Notes: generated by a model not told the origin, from the sequence alone. A stretch of DNA of 64,000 nt from Cryptomeria japonica (GCF_030272615.1 NC_081415.1:600613644-600677643); one strand, 5' to 3'; positions 11,120-22,345 are shown, counted from the first letter of the stretch. Numbers and translations are program-made.

Positions 11120-13078
11120 ATACTATAGTGACATAAATTGTACTCCCTTAAAATTTTGTCCTCATTCGGGCCCTGACCTTGGTCTTCATGTTCTAAGGCC
11201 TGATCGGAGCCCTGATTCTACCCACACCATGCAAATAACTCATTTCTTTCAACATGCACACTTTCTTACCCCATTTCTTGTGTCCCTGATTGGTTAAGAC
11301 TAGGGTGCTAGTGCCTTGGTCCTTAGGGACCAAAGCACCCAATGCTATGGTCCACCCAATCAACACCTATTTTGGGGCCTCACAACGGTCATTCAATTTG
11401 AGTGGAAGCCTAGATCCCGTGTCGGATCATGTTGGAAAATTAATTGATTTTTTGATTACAATTTATAAAAGGAGGTCTACCCCTCTCATTTTGACATAAA
11501 TTCAAATTCATATCCACTCAAGAGAGCATAATTTATATCTACATTCAAGTGGGCAAGCAATTAGTCTTCTTTCAAGCATTGGAGTAGAAATAAGGTCAAG
11601 ATTCAAGCATTGGAGTTGACATTCATGTTCTTTTTCTATGAAGACTTCATGAAACCCTAATTCTTTGCGGAGACAAATAAAACTCCATAAAAAGGTATAT
11701 CATGTTTATGTTTTATATATTTTTCATTATTTCCCTCAAAAGGAAATAATTTCCATTACATCAAAATTCAATTAAATTTCATTTCTATTTCATGGTTAAT
11801 TTTAAAATTGAGGTTTGACCTAAGGCAAACCCTTAATCCCAACCGTTTTCCCTTCTCTACTATGTGTAGGAATAGGTATGGAGCTATGATTCTTAGGATT
11901 GGCTTTATTCACAAAGAGGAATACGTTCCCCTTTGGATAGCGAAAAGTGCAGAGGACCAGATCGACAAGCATTTTGATCCTAAAAAATTAGGACAACCTT
12001 TTGGGAATAGATCTGAGAACTCACATATTACTTAGATCTAGGTTCGTGGCTCGATCCGACAATTGTAGCTCACTGTTTATGTGCTTCTACTTCAATTTCA
12101 ACACATTTACCCTAATTTTAGCATTTTCACATTCAACTTAAAAGAGGTCATCAAATCCTAATCCAGTGAATCCAATAGAAATGATTAGCTCTATCCTTGC
12201 TGATTTGAGGCTAGATCTATTGGGTTCACCCCTCTTTAATGTATTGGTACCTAAGCAAAATATTAGTGGTTTTACTACATCATTGGGCGAAACCCTAATA
12301 TTTTCACCATTACAAACACCTTTAGGACTAGGTCACCTTGCCCCATAGTCCAACATTTCCAAGCTAAAATTGCAAGCACAAGTTTCTCTCTGACTCTCAT
12401 TTAAATATCTGTACTCAAACTCTACATGTACCTATTTTGAAACTTTCTGTTTATGTTGATTACTCTCATTTTTTCATCATTATCCCTAGTTCTTTATTAT
12501 AATTATTCCATCTTATCCAATTACATCAATAATAAAACTAGGAAACAATCAATATTCATGCCCAACTCTTTTCAATAGGCCTGAAGTTGGGCCTATTGGT
12601 TGTTTCCTGAGTGTATGTTGTTGTGAATGGGTTTGATTCCTAGTTTGCATGTTTAGACTAGTCAACCCCATTTCCTCACTCTTGCATTTGGTGAACCTGT
12701 CTTGTGCATTGCATAATTTTTATTTGTATGCTCAACTAATATTTATTGTATATTATTTTAAGATTTAGAAGCATTAATTGTTCAAATTTATCATTTCTAT
12801 AGTACATTAAGTGGTTAATTGACCATTGTATTGAAAATTTTCATTGTGTAATCATTTATTTTTCTTGGATTATCAATTGTATAAGAGGCTTTGTGCGTAC
12901 AAATTTATTTCATTAGCTTTTTCCTTTTTGTGTATGAGTTTCATTACCATTTATCCTAAATCCAATATCCTAGTGAGAATAAGTTGTAGACTTATGGTTT
13001 CCTAATGTTTAAATACTAAGGGTATTGAACCTGAGTTGACTAACCTATTCTCTAGTAGCCTAGGACGTACATAACATT
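11120..13078 (+). repeat. gypsy remnant A: LTR and leader
   Basis: Non-coding 2 kb before gag. It has a TATA-like tttataaaagg near 11463 and the family block tttgacctaaggcaaaccc near 11814. A leader block (attagtggttttactacatc, near 12265) matches the minus strand of 18760-18810. The LTR/leader boundary and primer site cannot be placed with confidence. Confidence 0.55.
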
Positions 13079-14703
13079 TTGAAGAACCATTCCCTTCATG
13101 CTTATCAGGATGAGGATGAATCTTTGACTCAATTTACTATAGAACAATTGGGGGTGCTTGATAAAAAATTGGAAAGTTTTCAACGATATATGATTCAAGA
13201 AAAATTGGGTGGAGAGTCAATCCCCTTGCTTGAAAGTTTAAGGAGATTGATTCAAAGTGATGAACATGGTATGAATGTGTTTCATAGTATTTCTCATATT
13301 ATGGATAATAGTGTTATTCTAATTAAAAGTTGTGCTAAAGTACTTGGATATTCAAATCCTACAAATCAAGTTGATCGTTCCATTCCTACATCTTTGCTTA
13401 ATGTTACTACACATACATCTTCCATCATGGCTAACTCTACACAAAATGTTGATGCTACACATGTTAGTAATGGGAGGAATCCTTTAAACCAATACTCCTA
13501 CATACCTCCTTCAACTAGCCTTCCATTTTTTAACCAACCATCTCCTTTACCCACCTATCATAATGTTCCACCTATCCATCAAAATGATACACCTCCATCA
13601 CAATTTAGCATGTCCCACTCCTATTGATCCATTAAAGCCACTATAAACCATTTGCTCCAAAATGTTTCATCTTTTGAACAACAACTAGCTTCCATGACCC
13701 AAACAAAATTAGTCTTCCTACATGTGATACCACTAGCCTGCTTTCCCATGATATCCTTCATACTCATGTCCCACAACATCTCGAGGTTCCTCATTTAGAG
13801 AAATATAATGGAGAAGGTGGCCCCCAAATTCAATTGAAAACATTTTGAACTTTGTACAATGACTTCACACATGGCCATAGACTCATGGAAAAACTATTCA
13901 CCCATAACTTAAGAGAAAAATATTTTCAATGGTTTTACTCCTTGCTTCCTCAATAAATTGGTTCTTTTTATAAATTGTCTAATTCATTTGTGAAACATTT
14001 TCAAAATAATATTGGTCCTCAAATTACTTTGAATGATTTGATGCAGTGTAAGCAAGGAGTTTGGGAAAAAGTGATTGATTTCATTGGTAGATATAAACAT
14101 TTACATTCACAAATTGCTTATCATGTACCTGATGGTGATGTTCAAAGAATTTTATTAATAATTTGAAAAAGGATATTAGAGATAAGTTGTTTTTTTATTT
14201 TTGATTATGCATCTTTCACACAATTGTGCATGACACTTCATAATTATCAGCTTCAAGTGAGTCAGTTCGAGCGTTCTTCTTCATTGACTCTGAATGATAC
14301 GAATGAGGATTCTCATCAACATTTTTAAAAATTTCAAAAGAAAAGTAAGAAATTCATTAAGCTTAATAATAATTCATCCAATCATACTGATTTTGAAGTG
14401 GCAGCAACAACACATGTTGTACCTCCTTTGTCATGAAAGTTTACACATTGTAATTTTACTCCTCTTTCTAAATTATTGCATAGTATCATGATTAAGTTTA
14501 TTAATTTTAATGTGATTAAGATTCCTCCTATCTATCCCATAAATACCTCTAAGCCTTTACTACTGTCTTTTGATCCTAAATCCTATTGCCAATACCACCA
14601 TCAAGTGGACCATGATACTAAGAAGTACTATAAATTAAAGCATAAAATTCAAGATTTTATTGATTCTAATACTATAATAGTGGATGGTGTAAATGATAAA
14701 TGA
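13079..14703 (+). pseudogene. gypsy remnant A gag (broken)
   Basis: The capsid-like protein of a Ty3/gypsy element, which would package element RNA. The first 182 codons (13079-13627) open with an acidic, helical N-terminus and end in a proline-, serine- and asparagine-rich tail. Past stops and frameshifts comes the retrotransposon gag core: LEKYNGEGGPQIQLKTF (about 13796), a YFQWFYSLLP block near 13921 and NSFVKHFQNNIG (13981). The C-terminal YCQYHHQVDHDTKKYYKLKHK (about 14584) is a decayed knuckle-like motif ending in KIQDFIDS. At least four interruptions. Confidence 0.82.
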
Positions 14704-14759
14704 CGTAAATCTATGACACCTCATAATTAAAATTTTCAAATCTTTACCGATCCTTTACC

Positions 14760-15147
14760 TTTTCATTTTGCCAATGTCTTGAGTTGGAACCAAGTTTTGT
14801 AGCTACTAATAATATGTATGGTGAAGCCAACAACCATGTTGTGAACCTTACTGAGAAACCTAAGCCTAAATGTGACCCTTGCATCACCTTTGAATCAATA
14901 AATATTATTAGAGCACCCGATGGACCATCATACATTATTGCAAAGATTAAAGGAAAGCTCTCATGAGGAGTACTCATAGATCCAATATGTGTGGTGAATG
15001 TTATCATGGAAGAGCATCTTTATACGCAATAATTATATTAAGATACATATGATAAATCTGATGTTGTGATTAAGATGCAGGATGGTTTCACTTGTCCCAC
15101 TATAGGTTCCATCACCCTTCCCATAGAGGTTGGTACTTGCGGTTAAC
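14760..15147 (+). pseudogene. gypsy remnant A protease region (broken)
   Basis: Retropepsin-like continuation of remnant A. It reads ITFESINIIRAPDGPSYI, then a stop, then GVLIDPICVVNVIMEEHL. The usual D-S/G-G/A active-site loop is replaced by LIDPIC, so it would be inactive. The last recognisable block is TIGSITLPIEVGT (about 15101-15139), ending at 15147. RT, RNase H and integrase are absent, and the sequence then switches to minus-strand remnant B. Confidence 0.65.
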
Positions 15148-15149
15148 TA

Positions 15150-15569
15150 GAAAGATGAGAGAGAGGAGCAATTAGGAGTGAGTTCACAAGGAGATAAGAC
15201 ATCTCTAATTTCAAGGAACCAAGCTCCCAATCTTCAGATCTTAACTCACACAATCACATGCAAGAACGCACAAAACAAGACAAAGACAAAAAAAGAGCCA
15301 AACAAAGACAAGCAAAGAAAAAAGACACACAACACACAACACACAGGGTTAGTACTAAAAACAAAAAGGATCCAAGTCAACTAGTTGAAGAGACCTCGAT
15401 AATCAAACGTCTCAGCCACTAATATCATTCTCGAAATGCTATCACAACAACAAATGAGATCACATAAAAAGAGAGAGAATGCATCAAGTAATGAACCATG
15501 ATTTGCAAATAGAAAAGCTATGAGCTCATGGGGAAGAGAAATGGGAAAACATGGATGCCATAGGCTAGG
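15150..15569. other. unassigned junction between remnants A and B
   Basis: No coding similarity on either strand. It holds a short acacacaacac low-complexity run near 15330. It joins the truncated end of plus-strand A to minus-strand B. Confidence 0.5.
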
Positions 15570-15825
15570 AAGTTGTGTTATGCTAGGTGATCCATGAGAA
15601 GAAGACAAATAGAGGTTGTGGAATCCATAGGCTAGAAAGTTGTGTCATGCTAGGTGACCCATAGTGACATGAGTACTCACAAGACAATAAGTTGTATTAT
15701 GTTATGTGATTCATGTAAAGAGGGAGATTTAGAATAGTCTATCAAGATGTGTTATGCTAGTTCCACTCTTTGAAAAAGGAAGAGCTGAATGGTCCAACAA
15801 GCTATGTTATGCTAGTCAACTCACC
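15570..15825 (-). repeat. degenerate tandem array around GTTGTGTTATGCTAGG
   Basis: A core like aagttgtgttatgctaggtg recurs about five times, at about 15570, 15630, 15688, 15748 and 15799, with spacing of roughly 50-60 bp and rising decay. It lies in the presumed 3' region of minus-strand remnant B. Confidence 0.7.
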
Positions 15826-15841
15826 CTACTACATATGATGT

Positions 15842-16115
15842 TGTCTAGTTTCAGGTGTTAATAATCTCATATAAGACTTGTTGGTCTGGTTTTGAGCATG
15901 TAACAACTTGTATAAGACATGATATAAAAAAAAAATATGCCCGGTTTCATTCATGAAGAATCTCATATATGACTTGTTGGTCTAGTTTTGAGAATGATCA
16001 CCTCATATAAGACATATAAAAAGGATGCATTTGGTTTTAGAAATGAAACATCTCATATAAGACTTGTTGGTTTTGTTTCAAGAATGAGAACCCCATATAA
16101 GACATGCAAATTATA
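15842..16115 (-). repeat. tandem array around CATATAAGACTTGTTGGT
   Basis: Three main copies of ctcatataagacttgttggt (about 15866, 15963, 16052), each followed by a diverged half-unit ending tataagacat. The full unit is about 90-100 bp. It adjoins the array at 15570-15825. Confidence 0.75.
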
Positions 16116-17149
16116 GTATAAAATGTAGTACACAGAGGGTGATATGCAATGCCCCCCTTAAGATGTCAACATATTTTTATGTTGATGTCTTAAGGAAGCT
16201 AGAAACAAGGATACACACCTTCAATGCCAATGAGATACCCTTTTAGGAAAAAATGTTCATAAATCCAAGCAAAAGAGGCATCACTCTTATAAGCAAGGAA
16301 ACTATGGTTGTAAAAAAGACATCTTGCAATGAGTGTAAAGGAGATCCTTAGGAGGAGGAGGGAGAGATTTCTCAAAATAAATCTACCTCAAAGAGGAGAT
16401 TTTGAACAAAAATAACATCATTGACCAAAGGAAGGAGAACAAGAATTCATACCTTCCCCCTAATTCTAGGTAAATGCAATTTATGATGAAGAATGATACA
16501 CTTTTGATCGAAAGTGAGGGGTTTGTTTATAATAGACATAAATTTCAAAGTGAAGAAGAGGTTATACACAAGGATACATACCTCTTTCATAAGAGAGAAT
16601 CCTTGAGAAAACAAGCCACTTCACACAATGAATAACATCGTATCATAAGAAAACACCACTCAACAAAGGAAAAGTGGATCCTTAGAAAGGATAGGATAAA
16701 TCAATGCCCCCCAAGCATAGGGACAAAGAGAAGGGTTACACAACTTCAAAAGAGATATTATACATAAGAAGATGTAGCACTTAAATAAAAGAAAAAGGTC
16801 CTAAACAAGGAACGCACATGTATTCACATGATAAAAAATTCAATGCAAGAAAAGACATCAAGATATGCAAAATGCAACTCAAAAGAAGAGGTAATATTTG
16901 AAAATAGAAAGGATTGAATATACTATCTTGTCCCCCAAGTGAGGAGACAAGGAAGAACTATGTTGTTGCCCCAGTATGATTGGTATTGAAAAAGCATCAC
17001 AACTCATGACAAAGAGCCCGCAATGAATCTAAGTACTAGTGTCATATGGTGAGGAGAAACATGATAAGGTGAATGGAGTGCTAAGACACTACCTCTTCAA
17101 CAAGAAAAAGTGCAAGATCAGTTGTAAGAGTTATGTGAGCTCAATCATA
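16116..17149. other. non-coding part of gypsy remnant B
   Basis: No family-level similarity seen. It contains an imperfect hairpin at 16156-16195 (18-base arms, 15 pairs) and the recurring phrase aaggatacacacct (about 16208 and 16570). Several cccccaag-type tracts may be relic purine tracts of a minus-strand element. Confidence 0.5.
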
Positions 17150-17587
17150 TTATTCTTGCAAAAATATTTTATACGCTTTACATTTCAAAGAGAATGAGAA
17201 TAACAACGATGAAAAAGGAAAATACTCATCACCTTCTTGATTCTTATAATTATATTTTATGAGAGGAAACACAACATTCTTATCATATTTCAATCTCCAA
17301 AAGATTCTTGTAGCTAACATTTCATGATTATGAAGAGGACTTGTCTCTTGAGATGTAGGACAATGTGTGCTAGAACGAGAAAGATTGTTTTCTATGATTT
17401 TGATAGTTCCATTATCAATGAGTCCTTGTATTCCATTTTGAAAATCAAGACAATTATTTGCATGATGATCATTAGTTTGATGATATGAGAAAAAATGATT
17501 ATTTGAGTAAGAAGCACCTTTAGATGGACGATAAAGTTTTATGTATTGCAAAATACTCCTTAAGCTTATGAACTTTAAGGAGATCAT
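17150..17587 (-). pseudogene. gypsy remnant B gag C-terminal region
   Basis: A 145-codon minus-strand open stretch. It contains YSNNHFFSYHQTNDHHANNC followed by FQNGIQGLIDNGTI. That is the decayed form of the knuckle-like gag end of plant gypsy elements (compare A near 14584 and the giant element near 29485). The first cysteine is lost, so metal binding is unlikely. After about residue 70 the open frame has no match I know. It is not a complete protein. Confidence 0.7.
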
Positions 17588-17639
17588 TCATAGGTGAATT
17601 ATGAGGATGTCTTAGATCTTCTGTACTAGTTTGTATAGG

Positions 17640-17770
17640 AAGGTTTATAGGGACTTTGATTCCTTGTTCATATTTTCCAAGTCCTTGTCCACTATAACCT
17701 TATTTTGAGATTATATTATAACCACTCCTATAAGAACTTTTCAATTGTGAAGAAGAAGGACCATTATCAT
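17640..17770 (-). pseudogene. G-patch-like segment in remnant B
   Basis: The minus strand reads SGYNIISK, a stop, then GYSGQGLGKYEQGIKVPI. The spacing of glycines (GY...GxGLG...GI..P) fits a G-patch, a short RNA-binding module found in some retroelement polyproteins. One in-frame stop breaks it. It lies 5' of the gag C-terminal segment at 17150-17587, the reverse of the order in the giant element. Confidence 0.6.
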
Positions 17771-17989
17771 TAATTTATTCAAAATTGTAATGTAAGAGCA
17801 CATTGAGGGATCAAAGGGAGAATTAGATGAAGAAGGAATATCCTTTGTAGGGAGATTCTCTTTTCTATCACCATTATTCATATGCTCTTTGATAGGTTAG
17901 GAAGGAGGGTCCTTATCATCTAAAGATGCATCTTTAGTTAATGTTATATGAGGAGAGAGATCATGAATAAAATGCATAACATAATCTTC

Positions 17990-18451
17990 CCTACAAATAT
18001 GTTGATGATTAAGATAAGCTCTAGGAGAATAAGGAGGATCTAAGGAGATTGATAAGCCAACATTTTGATCTTACCCAAGTTGCACTAGAGTATACATATG
18101 AGAAGAGGATGGTGTCATGTTTCTCTTCAATACTTTCTCTCTATTGGAGAGATCATTGATAGGAGTATTGACTCTTTCCTCATTCACATTAGATACCTTA
18201 GGAGAGGTACAAGTGTTAGCTTTTTTAATGCTATCTCTAGGGTTATCATTATCTACAAAAGGTTTTATATGATCTACACATGTAAATTTGCATGTTCTTA
18301 AAAATATCACAATGAAAAAACATATAACATGGATAAAATCTTTGAGATATGATTTGCAAGTAGGAAACATCTTTGACAAAGATGCAATATGCAAGAGTAC
18401 TATGAACAAAAAGAAGTAATTCAAAGTGAAAGAAACCATTATCCAACACAC
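17990..18451 (-). pseudogene. unrecognised coding-like stretch in remnant B
   Basis: A minus-strand open frame at 18071-18451 with TCVDHIKPFVDNDNPRDSIK and a Ser/Asn-rich part. After a stop it continues into SISLDPPYSPRAYLNHQHIC (about 18000-18055). It is probably the N-terminal part of the same gag or G-patch protein, but I recognise no domain. The first 40 codons, hydrophobic and AT-rich, are likely chance. Confidence 0.4.
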
Positions 18452-18599
18452 GATTTTGATAAATGTAGCTACAAAGAAATGTAATCATATGTGAAATGGA
18501 AAAAAATTCAAATTTAGTAAATTCCATTCTAAAATAACTCAAATCTAAAAACACAAATGAAAAATTATGCAACCCACAAGTCAATTTTATAAAAATAAA

Positions 18600-19400
18600 T
18601 TAGTGTTTTTATGAAATTAACCACTAAATTTATGTAATTCAATTGAAAATATGATTTATGAGTGCAAATTTTATTGTTTAAATGCCTACAAATCAGATCT
18701 GAGATCATAAAGTAGAAATTAGCATGCAAGGAGTCCGTTTCACCTAAATATAATGTGTTGAAAATTAGGGTTTCTCCAATAAGGATAGTAAGACCACTAA
18801 TTTTTCCTTAAGGACCACTACATTGAAAGAGTAGTGAAGCTGATAGATCTAGCCACAATCCAAATATGGAAAGAGCTGAAATTTTGATTAGATTCACTAG
18901 TTATTTGTTTGCCCCCTCTTTCTAGTTGAAGATTGGACGATAATTGTGAAATTAGGGTAAAACAAGGAATGATTCAAGTAAATTGTTGGAAATAGACCAC
19001 TACAGATATTCCATGGAGCCACAAACTGAGATCTAGGAAAAATATAATATTTAGAACCTGTTCCCAAAAGTTTAGTCTAATTTTTTGGGACTGGATAGAA
19101 CAAATTTGCCCATCCTTTGAATTTTCTTTCATCAAAAGTTGAACATGTTTGTCGTTGTCAACTCTATCAAAATCCTAGGGTACAACTACTGATCCTATTC
19201 CTTGTATATAGAAAGAAAGGAAATAGGGTTGTAGATAGAGGGTTTACCTTAAGTCAAGCCCTAATTTAGGAATTAACTTTAGATGAAATAATGTAAATAC
19301 TGAATTAAATGCTAAGGAGATATACCTCAGATATGCAATTGTTGATGATGATGAAATTCTCTTTGAATGCAAGCATAAATGTTGAATGTAATGGCATGAA
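18600..19400 (-). repeat. gypsy remnant B leader and LTR part
   Basis: The minus strand matches the A leader: attagtggtcttactatcc and gagaaaccctaat (about 18765-18810), and cttgacttaaggtaaaccc near 19245. The LTR is interrupted at 19405 by the small element and resumes at 21820. Confidence 0.65.
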
Positions 19401-19405
19401 AAACA

Positions 19406-19774
19406 TGTTAGAGTATTCGGGTATTTACTTGATTAATTAAACATTATTTGTTTAATTATTTAAGTTCCCTTTATCTCTTTTACACTTAAGCTAACTTTAG
19501 GTGCATATAATTAATTATTTTAATTAATTATTATGTGCAAACCTTGGTTTTCCCTTTTTAGGGTTTCTTGACCTATTAAAGGTTGAGTTCTTTCTTTTCA
19601 TTGTAAGAATCACATTACATATTTTTGTGAATATTGAGCTCTCTCTTTTTGAGCATATTCTCTGTCTTTTGTATGTTCTTCAGATTTTGCTTCATTGCTT
19701 CTCCTTGTAACAGGTTATTTGGCTTGCAGAAGATCTTCAGGCTCCTGTGGTGTTGTATTTTCTCAACTCCTATA
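19406..19774 (+). repeat. 5' LTR of small element
   Basis: Starts TGTTAGAGTATTCGGG and ends CTCCTATA, so the terminal dinucleotide is TA rather than CA. The AAACA duplication and the abutting primer site fix this edge. A stretch of ttaattaat motifs lies at 19435-19535. Confidence 0.93.
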
Positions 19775-19786
19775 TGGTATCAGAGC
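19775..19786 (+). other. primer binding site TGGTATCAGAGC
   Basis: Perfect tRNA-iMet-type site with no spacer after the LTR. Confidence 0.93.
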
Positions 19787-19807
19787 ATCAAACTTGCAGC
19801 TGTCCGT

Positions 19808-20356
19808 ATGGCTCCTGCCACTGCCTGCCCTCGGGCCCCGTGCCGCCGTTTACCGGCGCTTCCGCTGGTCACTGCATGTCGCCGCTCCGGCCCCCGCCGG
19901 CCAGCTCTCGCCGCCGGCCAGTCTCCGCCCGGCCGCCGCCTCCCTGCGCTACCGGCTGCTAGGCCCACCATCGCCTGCTGCCGGCGGTCTCCCTGCCCGG
20001 CTCCGCCCACTCTGCGCTCAGCCCTAGCCCGCCGTCGCCTGTCGCCGCCAGTCTCCTCGCCTGCAGCTCAGCCTAGCTCGCCCGACCGCCACCTCCCTGC
20101 ACTGCCGGCTGCCAAGTCCTCCCTGGCCCCCACCGCCGCTTCCGACCGCCCTCTGCTCTGCTCCCCAAGTGCCATTTTTTTTTGGCCGACCACCGCTCCA
20201 CCACTCGGCCGCTGCCCAGCCACCGGTGCACCACCGGAGCTCTGCTTCCTGGCCACCGGACCACCAACAGGCCACCAGACCCCCATTTTTGGCTTTTTCA
20301 GGGGGCGGTTTGGTTTTTTGGCCCTATCTTGGGCATACGGAGTTGGATTTTGGTGA
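19808..20356 (+). CDS. GC-rich Pro/Ala/Arg-rich ORF in small LTR element
   Basis: 182 codons from ATG at 19808, 22 nt after the primer site where copia gag would start, to TGA at 20354-20356. The product is low complexity, rich in Pro, Ala, Arg, Ser and Leu, with three copies of an LPALP core (near residues 14, 48 and 97). It ends in a more hydrophobic Phe/Gly/Trp part. One 60-base line (19861-19920) is about 78% G+C, against roughly a third in the surroundings, and CpG is frequent. Other frames are also open here, so the ORF may owe its length to base composition. I recognise no domain. A captured host gene 5' end is possible; translation is unproven. Confidence 0.45.
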   Translation: MAPATACPRAPCRRLPALPLVTACRRSGPRRPALAAGQSPPGRRLPALPAARPTIACCRRSPCPAPPTLRSALARRRLSPPVSSPAAQPSSPDRHLPALPAAKSSLAPTAASDRPLLCSPSAIFFWPTTAPPLGRCPATGAPPELCFLATGPPTGHQTPIFGFFRGRFGFLALSWAYGVGFW

Positions 20357-21436
20357 ACGAATAGGCGTCGAAAAGCTGGTTCCAAGGCCAACCTCATGGT
20401 GTTGGTAATTTATTCCAATTTTTCTATTTGACTGTGTTTTTTTATAGTCAACGTGAGGTCTCTTTTTTGCACTCCGGGAGACGTAGAATGAGCATTCAAC
20501 CTCCGTTTTTCGAAAACTTTATATTTTCAGAAAGCGTATTCTGTGTACTTTCCAGAAATATGAGTTTTTTTTCCAGATTCTGATCCATGCATATTTTATT
20601 CAGTTTATTGCTTTTCAGCACTCTAGTGGATATCGTGGTTGTTTCAGGTCCTGGGATCTCTTTTCTGAGTAGGGTGTCTCTGTTTTGATTCTCGTTTCTA
20701 TTTCCAGTCTTCTTATCATTGTAGCTTGTAATTATGCAAACGCACCGAGATAAAGTGCCATCATGCATTGTTTACTTGGAATCTTGCATATCTTGTGTCT
20801 TGTTGTACATGCATTGTTGATCAAGTGCCATGAGGGGGTTGATGTTTGCCTTTGTTTGCCATCTTCCTTTGTCAAGTGAGTGTTCATTCCATGACATTTG
20901 CCTCATGTTGATGTGTCTCAGCACCTTTGATGTTCTTGGTTCTTCGTCATGCAGTTGTTTTTGGCTATCCTTTTCAGTGTTCCTGTCCCTCTCCCACTTT
21001 CACATTATGGGGAGGTTTATCCTGTTGGTTCTATTGCTTCCATGGTTCGATTGATCAACTCTTCAGGCTTTGGTTTCTCATGCCATCTGTATCTTCGATT
21101 TCAGTTGTTTTGCCTTGTTTGCCTCCTGATTAGAGTAGTGTCATTTGAGGGCACTCATGCAGATTACAGTCTTCTCTACCTGGTCATGTTCTAGTTCAGT
21201 GGATGTTCTTCAGATCAGCAGTTATTCTTCAACAGAGTTTGCATGTTCTTCATGCTTCAGTGGTGTTCTTTTATCTCTTTTTGGAGTAGAGTTTTGTTCC
21301 CACATGGTTTTCTCTATTTCTCCAATTCATAGAGATTTCATTGTATTTGGGTACCTGATCAGGCCTTGTTGTCGGGACCCATCTTTCATGCTTTCAGTAG
21401 TTGTTCTAGGTTTTAGCTTCTCCCTAAGTCTAGCTT
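20357..21436 (+). other. T-rich interior of small element, no gene
   Basis: About 1.1 kb between the GC-rich ORF and the polypurine tract. Short open frames (up to 97 codons at 21145-21438) overlap in several frames and match nothing. It resembles an untranslated 3' segment. Confidence 0.6.
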
Positions 21437-21445
21437 AAGGGGGGG
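21437..21445 (+). other. polypurine tract of small element
   Basis: AAGGGGGGG directly before the 3' LTR. Confidence 0.88.
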
Positions 21446-21814
21446 TGTTAGAGTATTCGGGTATTTACTTGATTAATTAAACATTATTTGTTTAATTATT
21501 TAAGTTCCCTTTATCTCTTTTACACTTAAGCTAACTTTAGGTGCATATAATTAATTATTTTAATTAATTATTATGTGCAAACCTAGGTTTTCCCTTTTTA
21601 GGGTTTCTTGACCTATTAAAGGTTGAGTTCTTTCTTTTCATTGTAAGAATCACATTACATATTTTTGTGAATATTGAGCTCTCTCTTTTTAAGCATATTC
21701 TCTGTGTCTTGTATGTTCTTCAGATTTTGCTTCATTGCTTCTCTTTGTAACAGGTTATTCGGCTTGCAAAAGATCTTCAGGCTCCTGTGGTGTTGTATTT
21801 TCTCAACTCCTATA
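21446..21814 (+). repeat. 3' LTR of small element
   Basis: Same length and ends as 19406-19774, followed by AAACA. Confidence 0.93.
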
Positions 21815-21819
21815 AAACA

Positions 21820-22345
21820 CATGAAGATGAAAAACCCCTAATCACACACACATGCTTGCATGAAGATTGATGAAACTTTTCTCCACAATGCTTAAAGGAT
21901 GAAATGAAGCCTCAAACCTCTGACTATGATTGAATGCACAAATTTTAGGTATGGAGTCTTAGATATAAAATCAATTCATAGGATGCCTTTATATAGGGTT
22001 CCCTAGGCAATTTACTGATTAAGTTGTCCTCCAATGGTCAAGTGTAGCCACAAGCACCAAAATCTATCAGGGAGGGGGATTGTCTACCCTATTTCAAATT
22101 GGGTCCGCATTAAGGGGGACCATGAAATTTGGGGCACCTTGGTCCACCAAAATCAGGACCATTCAATCAAGAAATAGGAGTGAACAACCTTCAGAAAAGG
22201 GCCCACCCAATGGTGTCAATAGGTGAAATTAGGGTTGGAGTAAAATGGGGCCAAAATGGGCCTAGGAGGGATGCAAATGAGACACGCTAAAATAGGAACA
22301 TGAGTTGTAAATTAGATCGATTACAAGTTACAACACTACATTGTA
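21820..22345 (-). repeat. gypsy remnant B LTR, outer part
   Basis: Minus-strand continuation of the LTR interrupted at 19405. It has a TATA-like ccctatataaaggc near 21990 and a start TGTAGTGTTGTAAC near 22345, matching A0 at 6042. No gene. Confidence 0.6.

Larger units (their letters stand above)
19401..21819 (+). mobile_element. young small non-autonomous LTR element with AAACA target duplication
   Basis: Two 369-bp LTRs (19406-19774, 21446-21814) differ at only about seven positions (near 2%), the least diverged pair in the window. Exact AAACA duplications flank them (19401-19405, 21815-21819). A perfect tRNA-iMet-type primer site abuts the first LTR and a purine tract abuts the second. 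The 1,671-bp interior has no gag or pol. It carries a GC-rich 182-codon ORF and a T-rich tail. Size falls between typical TRIM and LARD elements. Copia machinery in trans is the likely mover. Confidence 0.93.

Noticed and set aside
16156-16195. Hairpin that could be a terminator or small RNA precursor
   Set aside because: Only 15 of 18 pairs and too short for a microRNA precursor; no supporting context.
20024-20397. Minus-strand open frames in the GC-rich island (Gly/Arg-rich)
   Set aside because: High G+C removes stops in all frames; the plus frame with its ATG close to the primer site is the better candidate.
20830-21438. Overlapping Cys/Phe/Ser-rich open frames as a secreted or membrane protein
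   Set aside because: Several frames are open at once in T-rich sequence, which fits composition rather than coding.
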